From contig JAGDMY010000095.1 of the NCBI GenBank assembly GCA_017860765.1, forward strand, positions 1 to 6,049: 6,049 nt of DNA, in the 5' to 3' direction. The stretch comes from Chloroflexota bacterium (GTDB lineage: Bacteria; Chloroflexota; Dehalococcoidia; Dehalococcoidales; UBA3254). The notes under the pieces are model-generated. The model had not been told where the DNA came from and searched no databases. It was given only the letters and a program-made list of their open reading frames with translations. A program made the position numbers and the translations under genes. Below are positions 1 to 5,471 of this stretch, one piece after another. Every line of letters begins with the position of its first letter. Positions within the stretch are counted from its first letter, which is position 1.

Positions 1-699
1 ACAACCATAGCGCCGCCAACTTCTACTCCGTCTCCCGTGGCACCGGAAGGGCTGCCTTCACAACCTCCTGAAATAAAAGAGTTCATGCAATCCGGAAAGA
101 GCGTCTCCGCAACATATCCCCTGGAATTCACAGCAGCCAAAGATGCTGTGAACCAAACTTTCCTGAAATTATTTGGTGAGAGCTATTATCAAAGCCACCA
201 GAGTCTGGTGGACTATTACCAACCCCATGACATCTATAAATTGGAGCAGGCCCTGGCCAGTCTGGTAAATTTGACCGATTGGACGTATAAGGAGGATTAT
301 TTCGATTGCTCCGAGATGACTGCACTTACTGAATATGCCCTGGAAGCAGCAGGATTCGATACCCTTATCGTAACGTCGCTGGACCCAAGCGGTACGGGCG
401 ACCCGGATGTTACCACCGGACATGCCTGGTGTGTGGTGGTTATGAAGACGCCTTCGGGAACCCAACTAATCCCAGTTGAGGCGACTGCACCAGGATATCC
501 GCAGATTCCTCAGAGGGGAAAGAAAACAGCCTACCGGGCTAAAGGCAAAACGGGCTACCAGGCTTATGATGAGTATATTACCAGGGGCTGGGTCCTGGTC
601 AATATATACGAATCCTTCAGATATCTTCCAGAGGAATTTGACTGGTGGAACTCTGCGCAAATCAATCGCAGTTGGTTTAAACGCGATACCTTAAATTGA
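1..699 (+). CDS. Transglutaminase-like (Cys-His-acid) secreted protein, 5' end outside window
   Basis: The reading frame is open from base 1 to the TGA at 697-699, so the gene enters from upstream. A GTG at 37 lies in frame but has no ribosome binding site and sits inside a Pro/Thr/Ser-rich stretch, so I do not take it as the start. Counting from base 1, residues 1-24 are a low-complexity linker typical of exported or lipid-anchored proteins; any signal peptide would be upstream. The rest resembles a transglutaminase-like/papain-fold domain: DCSEM with Cys103 (codon 307-309) starting a helix, GHAW with His141 (421-423) at the start of a beta strand, and PVEAT with Glu160 (478-480) where the family usually has Asp in 'vDpT'. 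The C-terminal part is rich in aromatic residues (EEFDWWNS). In this family the triad serves peptidase, amidase or structural roles; no substrate can be assigned. It ends at a strong terminator and is convergent with the Mo enzyme gene, so a functional link is unlikely. Confidence 0.72.
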   Translation, partial: TTIAPPTSTPSPVAPEGLPSQPPEIKEFMQSGKSVSATYPLEFTAAKDAVNQTFLKLFGESYYQSHQSLVDYYQPHDIYKLEQALASLVNLTDWTYKEDYFDCSEMTALTEYALEAAGFDTLIVTSLDPSGTGDPDVTTGHAWCVVVMKTPSGTQLIPVEATAPGYPQIPQRGKKTAYRAKGKTGYQAYDEYITRGWVLVNIYESFRYLPEEFDWWNSAQINRSWFKRDTLN

Positions 700-739
700 A
701 AAAAGGAAAACCCCTTGTCGAAGGCGCCTTCCTTTTTTC
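698..739. terminator. Bidirectional rho-independent terminator
   Basis: An 11-bp perfect inverted repeat, GAAAAAAGGAA (698-708) and TTCCTTTTTTC (729-739), overlaps the stop codon of the upstream gene. The 20-base loop holds a further CCTT/AAGG stem (713-716 with 721-724), and GAAGGCGCCTTC (720-731) is itself a 12-bp palindrome, so alternative folds exist. There is a run of six T on the plus strand (733-738) and of six T on the minus strand (complement of 699-704). It therefore can stop transcription both from the transglutaminase-like gene and from the convergent molybdoenzyme gene ending at 858. Confidence 0.8.
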
Positions 740-811
740 ATTGGGATGATTTCTTAACTAAGTATAAAGACACCAGGCCCCGGTATTGTCCCTAGCTTCC
801 AAATCTTTAAT

Positions 812-836
812 GCCAAAAAGGACCTCCTTTAATGGC
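812..836 (-). terminator. Weak hairpin just after the molybdoenzyme stop codon
   Basis: On the minus strand, about 20 bases after the TAG stop at 858, AAAGG and CCTTT (817-821 and 826-830) pair around a 4-base loop, and GCCA/TGGC (812-815 with 833-836) can close an outer stem across small mismatches. The T-run is inside the hairpin and is followed by GGC rather than more T, so it is a poor intrinsic terminator. It may be a 3'-end stabilising structure, with real termination at 698-739. The AAAGGAGGT string looks like a ribosome binding site, but no reasonable reading frame follows it. Confidence 0.3.
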
Positions 837-857
837 GATGCCCTGCAAATTATGCGT

Positions 858-3506
858 CTATTTATCTGCCCCGACAACCCAGGCGTTAAACCGTAGCCCG
901 GAAGCCGGGTCATATTCTCTCGCAAACGCGCGGGGATATTGTGTCCGCCATTCTTCTATCTGAGCCATAGTAACTCTTTCAACTTGCACCAGGTAGCTGC
1001 TGGTAGCCATTCCGCTAGCATTTTTAGAGGTTATTCCAATTGGGGAGATGAGATTGATGGCACCGCCTCTATCAAGTTTTCCCGGAATAATAAAGTCCAC
1101 CCTGGCACCGTGATCAATGTAGGCGACACCTGGCATCAATCTCTCGGTGACATAGGCGCCTGCCAGGACTATGCCCCTCTCGTTATAGATTTTTACGATA
1201 TCTCCGCTTTTGATACCTCTCTCAGCAGCAGTTTCGGGGTTAAGCCACAGGGGCTCATACATATAACCATCCGGGCCTTTCACCTTGCCGGTCGGGGTTT
1301 CTCTGGTCCAGGATATATCATCACACTGGGCATGCATTCTCCATCTCCCGTGGTTGGACATCAAAAGCAGCGGATATTTCTTCGCTCTTTCGCTGGAAAG
1401 CCGCTCATCGTGTGTGGGCCCTTTTTCAATCCATTTGGGTGACGGCGGCCGCTCTAAATCGTCAGGAAAATGTTCGGCTAATCTCTCGGAATAGAACTCC
1501 AGCTTGCCGGATGGCGTTCCCAGCGGATTCTTTTCTGGCTCCGTGTAAAAATTTCTCAAGCCGGGCGGGTCTTTTTCCCAGTCGGGATCAGTCGGATAGA
1601 CGTAGTATTGTTTATCTTGGAACTCTTGCCAACTCATCACCTGTGACAATCCCAGACCATCAAAAACATACTTGATGAGGTCCTCCACAGTGCGGCCTTC
1701 GGTAATTTCCTTCTCCTTGCCAAGCTTCTTGGCCACCTCCAGGACGATCTCATAGTCACTTTTGGACTCGCCGATAGGTTTAATGGCCTGCCTTTGCAGC
1801 AATACGTTTTCCATCTGTACACCCTGCATTGTGTTGGTCTGGATATCGTCAACCTCAAAATGTGTATTGGCGGGAAGGACTATATCAGCGGATAGACAAT
1901 CGTTTTCGAGCCAGGGGTGCTGGACCACGATGCATTCTATCTTGGGGCTTCTCAGTTCTTCTACCACCTTGTTTCCATAGTTCCAGCAGGTAGGACGGCA
2001 GGGGGTATCGGACCAGATCATATGTATTTCGGAGCCACCCTCTTCCCTGGGTGCGGGGAAGGTATATCGGTTAAACTGGTCTTCCACCTGCTCCACAGCT
2101 CCACTCTTACCATACCAGGAGAACGGTGGATTAAGCAGAGCATCATGCATCAGGACCTTGGGGAAATGCTGTTTCTGGTAGGCCACAGCATGGGCAGTTA
2201 ATATCCGCAATATCGGATCAGTAAATTTTGCCTCGGTGGCCATGGCCTTCCTGCTTAATGGAGCGTTTGCTGGCTTCCAGGCCCGGGGCATGATCGGTCC
2301 GACCCAATACGGATTGCATTGATGGACCCCCGGTCCTCCCAGCCCCTGCATTCCCAACAATATTACTTCCAGCCTGGCGGGTTCATGTGAATATGGCCCC
2401 CTGATATAGGAGCCTCCATAACCATGGACAATAGAGGTTATTTTTGAGGCAAACTCCCTGGCTAAAGCCTTGATGGTCCACTCCGGTACACCGCATTTAG
2501 ACGAGGCCCATGCCGGCGTCTTGGGTATGCCATCTTCCTGGCCCATGACATAGGCTTTGACCTTTTCGAAGCCAACGGTGTGTGTAGCTACATAGTCTTT
2601 CTGATAAGTATCCTCTTTTATCCAGGTGTAAATTATTGCCAGCTGCAGAGCGGCATCTGTGTTGGGAAGAATGGGTATCCACTTATCGGCATGGACAGCC
2701 GCGCTATAGTTTAGCTCGGGGCAGATATAGACCTGTTTAATGCCGATATCCCGCCAGAAATAGCACAGGCGGCTGGGGAACTGCCCGCAAAATCCCCAGG
2801 CTGAAGTTTCCGGATCGAAACCCCAGCATAGAAGCAGTTCGGCATAGTCAATAATATCTTTGATAACATTGTCTGTAGGAGCCATCATGCCCTGAAATCC
2901 GGTTCCCCAGACATGCATGGCACCCCAGTACCATCCCTCCCAGCTATCTGCATTTCTAATTTGCTGCGTATAGCCCCCCATCTTACTCAAAAGAATCGAG
3001 GAAGGCCCATGAGAAGCGTTTATCAGTTTGGATTCCCCATGCCCTTCAGATTGTGTCAGGATCGCAAATGGCCCGTACTTTTCCTGTATTCTCCTTATCT
3101 CGCTGGCAATAATATCCGTAGCTTCATCCCAGGAGATTCTTTGATATTTGCTTATGCCCCGGTTTTGGGGGTTTCTCTCACCTTCAGGGTCCCAATCGAC
3201 CCGTTTTAAGGGATATTTAACCCTGTTTGGAGAATAAGTCCGTTTTTTATACGCCAGCAGAAAAGGAGGGGGTAGCGATTTCATCAGGGGTTCAAGAGTT
3301 ATGCCGTTCTTCTCAAATTTCCAGGGGTTCATCTCCTCCCTGGTGTATTTCCAATCATAGCGCAGCGGCCTAACCCTGATTATCCTCCCATTTTTAACAT
3401 CGACCATTCCCTCGGCGCCGCCACCCATTATACCCATGAGGCTAAGTGTCCTTACAAAGGTAGTCTCTGCAGCTTCTTTAATATCCTCGTTTTTTCTATT
3501 CAGCAT
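858..3506 (-). CDS. Molybdopterin oxidoreductase, pyrogallol-phloroglucinol transhydroxylase large-subunit-like
   Basis: This is a complete 882-residue enzyme of the DMSO reductase family, expected to hold Mo (or W) bound by two pterin guanine dinucleotides. The ATG at 3506 follows an AGAGGAGA ribosome site (3513-3520) with good spacing; the stop is TAG. The main molybdopterin domain spans about residues 95-590 and the C-terminal dinucleotide-binding domain about 710-845. The closest family I recognise is the large subunit of Pelobacter transhydroxylase (AthL, about 875 residues). Shared landmarks are YPLKR...DPEGERNPQNRG (98-117), ISWDEATDI (124-132), DSWEGWYWGAMHVWG (187-201), DPET (231-234), GESKSDYEI (579-587) and DRGGAIN (812-818). 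By recalled alignment, Ser188 is the metal ligand, with Asp187 and His156 beside it. The first cysteine is Cys227, so the N-terminal Fe-S cluster of many relatives is absent. No twin-arginine signal is seen, so it is probably cytoplasmic. No small Fe-S subunit gene is adjacent. About 25 residues extend beyond the AthL C-terminus. Substrate unknown; pocket residues differ (see findings). Confidence 0.88.
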   Translation of the reverse strand: MLNRKNEDIKEAAETTFVRTLSLMGIMGGGAEGMVDVKNGRIIRVRPLRYDWKYTREEMNPWKFEKNGITLEPLMKSLPPPFLLAYKKRTYSPNRVKYPLKRVDWDPEGERNPQNRGISKYQRISWDEATDIIASEIRRIQEKYGPFAILTQSEGHGESKLINASHGPSSILLSKMGGYTQQIRNADSWEGWYWGAMHVWGTGFQGMMAPTDNVIKDIIDYAELLLCWGFDPETSAWGFCGQFPSRLCYFWRDIGIKQVYICPELNYSAAVHADKWIPILPNTDAALQLAIIYTWIKEDTYQKDYVATHTVGFEKVKAYVMGQEDGIPKTPAWASSKCGVPEWTIKALAREFASKITSIVHGYGGSYIRGPYSHEPARLEVILLGMQGLGGPGVHQCNPYWVGPIMPRAWKPANAPLSRKAMATEAKFTDPILRILTAHAVAYQKQHFPKVLMHDALLNPPFSWYGKSGAVEQVEDQFNRYTFPAPREEGGSEIHMIWSDTPCRPTCWNYGNKVVEELRSPKIECIVVQHPWLENDCLSADIVLPANTHFEVDDIQTNTMQGVQMENVLLQRQAIKPIGESKSDYEIVLEVAKKLGKEKEITEGRTVEDLIKYVFDGLGLSQVMSWQEFQDKQYYVYPTDPDWEKDPPGLRNFYTEPEKNPLGTPSGKLEFYSERLAEHFPDDLERPPSPKWIEKGPTHDERLSSERAKKYPLLLMSNHGRWRMHAQCDDISWTRETPTGKVKGPDGYMYEPLWLNPETAAERGIKSGDIVKIYNERGIVLAGAYVTERLMPGVAYIDHGARVDFIIPGKLDRGGAINLISPIGITSKNASGMATSSYLVQVERVTMAQIEEWRTQYPRAFAREYDPASGLRFNAWVVGADK

Positions 3507-3539
3507 AATGATTCTCCTCTTTTACATCTGCCAATTTTC

Positions 3540-3638
3540 GGGGCATACCACGCTGGTCCGCTGGACCATTCTTTGAGAGCAAATCATCGTTTAGGTTTTC
3601 ACGGCCATAGTTGATTCGTAAATAGATGCATATGCCCG
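3540..3638 (-). promoter_or_regulatory. Possible structured 5' leader of the molybdoenzyme mRNA
   Basis: On the minus strand GGGCATA (complement of 3631-3637) is followed about 84 bases later by TATGCCC (complement of 3541-3547), which can close a 7-bp stem. Just inside the 3' side lies a perfect 6-bp hairpin, TGGTCC-gct-GGACCA (3554-3568). The element ends about 20 bases before the ribosome binding site. I cannot match it to a known riboswitch family. The element is small enough that chance pairing is possible. Confidence 0.25.
3554..3568. repeat. Perfect 6-bp inverted repeat, 3-base loop
   Basis: TGGTCC (3554-3559) and GGACCA (3563-3568) form a perfect inverted repeat around GCT, about 35 bases upstream of the molybdoenzyme ribosome site. 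The same stretch also has CGCTGG twice (3551-3556 and 3559-3564). It could be a leader hairpin or a small operator; nothing further can be said. Confidence 0.45.
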
Positions 3639-3740
3639 AACATAATCGGTCTGTCCAATTCAGGCGATCTCAGCTTAGAATTGAAAATCGGTTGGGATGC
3701 TTGTTTGGGAGTGTCACTATCGACTTGATAAACGACCTTA

Positions 3741-3769
3741 ATTAAAGCAGATCGGGAAATGCAAGTCAA
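3741..3769 (-). promoter_or_regulatory. Candidate promoter for the molybdoenzyme gene
   Basis: Reading the minus strand, TTGACT (3769-3764) stands 17 bases from TTTAAT (3746-3741). The -35 box matches the sigma-70 consensus at five of six places; the -10 box lacks the important second A. A start near 3733 would give a leader of about 225 bases containing the hairpin at 3554-3568. It is the best-spaced pair I found on this strand, but it is not strong. Confidence 0.35.
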
Positions 3770-3785
3770 TATATATATTTAATTT

Positions 3786-3813
3786 AATTTTCATTACCAA
3801 ATTTTCATTACCA
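3786..3813. repeat. Perfect 14-bp tandem repeat (two copies)
   Basis: AATTTTCATTACCA occurs twice head to tail at 3786-3799 and 3800-3813 with no mismatch. The flanking 14 bases on either side do not continue the array. It lies between the candidate minus-strand promoter and the plus-strand promoters. A period of 14 bp is not one helical turn, so two bound proteins would be rotated relative to each other. It may be a pair of regulator binding sites or a simple replication slippage product. Confidence 0.85.
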
Positions 3814-3815
3814 TC

Positions 3816-3844
3816 TTGTTGATAAATGCTATTAGGTCTATAAT
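3816..3844 (+). promoter_or_regulatory. Candidate distal promoter for the flavoprotein operon
   Basis: TTGTTG (3816-3821) stands 17 bases from a perfect TATAAT (3839-3844). The -35 box is weak (TTG only). The -10 box sits in the centre of the dyad at 3831-3853, so a protein bound there would block it. Transcription would start near 3851, about 135 bases before the start codon. Confidence 0.35.
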
Positions 3845-3853
3845 AAGTCTAAT
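3831..3853. promoter_or_regulatory. 23-bp imperfect dyad, operator-like
   Basis: The outer arms ATTAG (3831-3835) and CTAAT (3849-3853) are perfect complements, and the centre TAT-A-ATA (3839-3845) is symmetric about base 3842, with two unmatched 3-base spacers between. The spacing and symmetry resemble a dimeric regulator site. It covers the distal TATAAT and lies just upstream of the -35 region of the proximal extended -10 promoter, so either repression or activation is possible. Confidence 0.4.
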
Positions 3854-3880
3854 TTGTGCGAAGTTTAAATCGACTCCAAC

Positions 3881-3889
3881 TGGTATAAT
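3881..3889 (+). promoter_or_regulatory. Extended -10 promoter for the flavoprotein operon
   Basis: TGGTATAAT matches the extended -10 consensus TGnTATAAT exactly. There is no good -35 hexamer at 16-18 bases upstream (AAGTTT region, 3861-3866), which is tolerated by extended -10 promoters and often goes with an activator. A start near 3896 gives a leader of about 90 bases to the ATG at 3987. Confidence 0.5.
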
Positions 3890-3986
3890 ATTTGAAGATT
3901 CTCCTTAAAAAGGCTGCTTGATATTTCAAATGGTCAAGTTGCATTGACAGGGAGCTTACAAACAAAAAAAGTAGAGGTGAAAGGCA

Positions 3987-5447
3987 ATGGCAATCAAGGA
4001 AGAGTTAACAGGAATTGTGGGCAGTGAGTATATTATTGACAATGCCGAAAAACTGGAAAGCTATGCCAGAGATAACAGTTTAAGCCCGCCGGGAATGCCC
4101 AGCTATGTAGCCAGGCCGGAGAGTGCCGAACAGATACAAAAAATCATCAAATTGGCCAATGCAAAAAAATTACCGATCGTGCCGTGCAGTTCAGGGATCC
4201 ATTTCCACGGAGATACTATCCCTTTACAGGGTGGAATCGTCCTGGATTTGAGCGGAATGAAAAGGATATTAGCCATTGATGAACGCAACAGAATGGCCAG
4301 GATCGAGGCTGGAGTAACCTGGGAGCAATTGCAGCCCGAGTTGGAGAAGCATAATCTGATGGCCCTGGCCCCGCTGCTGCCGCACCACATGAAGTCAGCA
4401 CTGACAAGCCATTTGGAGCGGGAGCCTGCGCTGATTCCCAAATTTGAGTATACCGATACCCTGATGACCGTGGAGGTGGTTTTACCAGACGGGGAATTGT
4501 TTAAAACAGGTTCGGCCTGTGTTCCCGGTTTCCCGGACAAGAGTTTTTCAAATGGTGTTAATCCTTCGGGACCGGGCAACATCATGTGGACCCGGCTGTT
4601 GCAGGGCGCTCAGGGGACTCTGGGGGTAGTCACCTGGGGCCAGTTCAAGGTAGAGTACAGACCGAAGGTGAATAAAACCTTTTTAATTCCTTTTAGCAAC
4701 CTCGAAGAGGCTGTTAAAATGGTATACAAAATTCAGAGGCGCATGATAGGAGAAGAGTGCCTGATATTGAACAACATCAACCTGGCATCTATTCTCGCCA
4801 GGCAATGGCCTGAGGACTTCAACATTTTGAGAGCCGCATTGCCAGCCTGGACTTTAGTTCTCGTGCTGGGCGGCGGCGTAAGGTTCTCTGAAGAGAAGAT
4901 AGAATATGAGGAAGATGCTCTGAGATCGGTAGCTGCCGAGCTTTCCATCACGGACTTGCCTACTTCGGTCCCCGGGGTCCCGGGAGTGGAAAAGGGGATA
5001 GCCGATGTGCTGCGCAGTGCCTGGCCCGGGGAGAGGACCTACTGGAGATCAGCCTACAAGGGTTCCTGTCAGGATCTGTTTTTTCTTACGCTCCTCAATA
5101 AAGCGCACATATTCATTGAGACTATCAATGAAATAGCTGCTAAATTCAATTATCCTTCGCGAGACTTAGGTTTCTATGTTCAGCCGCTGGTATACGGCGG
5201 GGCCTGCCATTTTGAATGCGACTTCTATTACAACCCTGCTAATCCGGCCGAGGTGAGCCAGATTAAGAATCTGTATGCGGAAGCCGCTGAAGCAGCGCTT
5301 AACGGGGGTGGATTTTTTTCACGGCCTTACGGAGCAGTGGCCGACATGGTCTACGATCGGTCGGCCAGCTATACTGCAGAATTGAAGAAGGTCAAGAAGG
5401 TGATGGACCCCAATAATATAATGTCTCCCGGCAGGTTGGGCCTTTAA
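3987..5447 (+). CDS. FAD-linked oxidoreductase, VAO/PCMH (GlcD-like) superfamily
   Basis: This is a complete 486-residue flavoprotein; AGAGGTGA (3973-3980) lies 6 bases before the ATG and the stop is TAA. The PCMH-type FAD-binding domain covers about residues 37-228: VARPESAEQI (41-50), an FAD pyrophosphate loop at 64-91 ending in GGIVLDLSGM, TDTLMTVEVVLPDG (156-169) and GAQGTLGVVTWG (207-218). The usual glycine-rich GGGTS of GlcD is replaced by CSSGIHFHG (67-75). The C-terminal substrate domain ends with the family signature MDPNNIMSPGRLG (473-485). A GGFFSRPYG motif (441-449) sits where vanillyl-alcohol oxidase and p-cresol methylhydroxylase carry a substrate-binding Tyr-Arg pair, with the Arg retained. 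No signal peptide or membrane segment is seen, so it is probably cytoplasmic. Relatives oxidise phenols, hydroxy acids or similar alcohols and pass electrons onward. The Fe-S protein gene follows after 24 bp. The substrate is not determined; lactate- or glycolate-type oxidation is the main alternative. Confidence 0.85.
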   Translation: MAIKEELTGIVGSEYIIDNAEKLESYARDNSLSPPGMPSYVARPESAEQIQKIIKLANAKKLPIVPCSSGIHFHGDTIPLQGGIVLDLSGMKRILAIDERNRMARIEAGVTWEQLQPELEKHNLMALAPLLPHHMKSALTSHLEREPALIPKFEYTDTLMTVEVVLPDGELFKTGSACVPGFPDKSFSNGVNPSGPGNIMWTRLLQGAQGTLGVVTWGQFKVEYRPKVNKTFLIPFSNLEEAVKMVYKIQRRMIGEECLILNNINLASILARQWPEDFNILRAALPAWTLVLVLGGGVRFSEEKIEYEEDALRSVAAELSITDLPTSVPGVPGVEKGIADVLRSAWPGERTYWRSAYKGSCQDLFFLTLLNKAHIFIETINEIAAKFNYPSRDLGFYVQPLVYGGACHFECDFYYNPANPAEVSQIKNLYAEAAEAALNGGGFFSRPYGAVADMVYDRSASYTAELKKVKKVMDPNNIMSPGRLGL

Positions 5448-5471
5448 AATCAAACGTTCGGAGGAGGGAAA

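Larger units (their letters stand above)
3507..3986. promoter_or_regulatory. Divergent intergenic control region
   Basis: This 480-bp gap separates two genes transcribed away from each other and has no convincing coding sequence. The left half (3507-3720) is of mixed composition and would be the leader of the molybdoenzyme mRNA; it holds a short perfect hairpin and a possible long-range stem. The right half (about 3738-3900) is strongly AT-rich and holds an 8-bp TTAATTAA palindrome (3738-3745), an alternating AT run (3770-3778), a 14-bp tandem repeat, a 23-bp dyad and two TATAAT hexamers on the plus strand. A gap this long, with repeats and dyads, suggests joint regulation of both transcription units by a DNA-binding regulator encoded elsewhere. 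Confidence 0.6.

Noticed and set aside
37..39. GTG as the start of the first gene
   Set aside because: No ribosome binding site precedes it, and the frame stays open to base 1 with the same Pro/Thr-rich composition.
939..1442. 167-codon plus-strand open frame inside the Mo enzyme gene
   Set aside because: It is antisense to a clearly conserved enzyme, has no recognisable motif and no ribosome site; it is a shadow.
858..3506. Acetylene hydratase, nitrate reductase or formate dehydrogenase identity for the Mo enzyme
   Set aside because: Those families carry an N-terminal Fe-S cysteine motif and mostly Cys, Asp or Sec metal ligands; here there is no Cys before residue 227 and Ser188 is the likely ligand.
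3541..3568. T-box-like or Moco riboswitch sequence upstream of the Mo enzyme
   Set aside because: Only loose resemblance to GGUGG-type strings; no conserved T-box or Moco core could be traced.
3626..3745. 39-codon plus-strand frame in the divergent region
   Set aside because: No ribosome site, ordinary composition and no recognisable motif; it overlaps the likely minus-strand leader.
3944..3949. Perfect TTGACA as a -35 box
   Set aside because: Seventeen bases downstream is an A-rich stretch with no -10 hexamer, and the start would fall at the start codon.
4103..4585. 160-codon minus-strand open frame inside the flavoprotein gene
   Set aside because: It overlaps conserved FAD-domain coding sequence, and its translation shows no family features.
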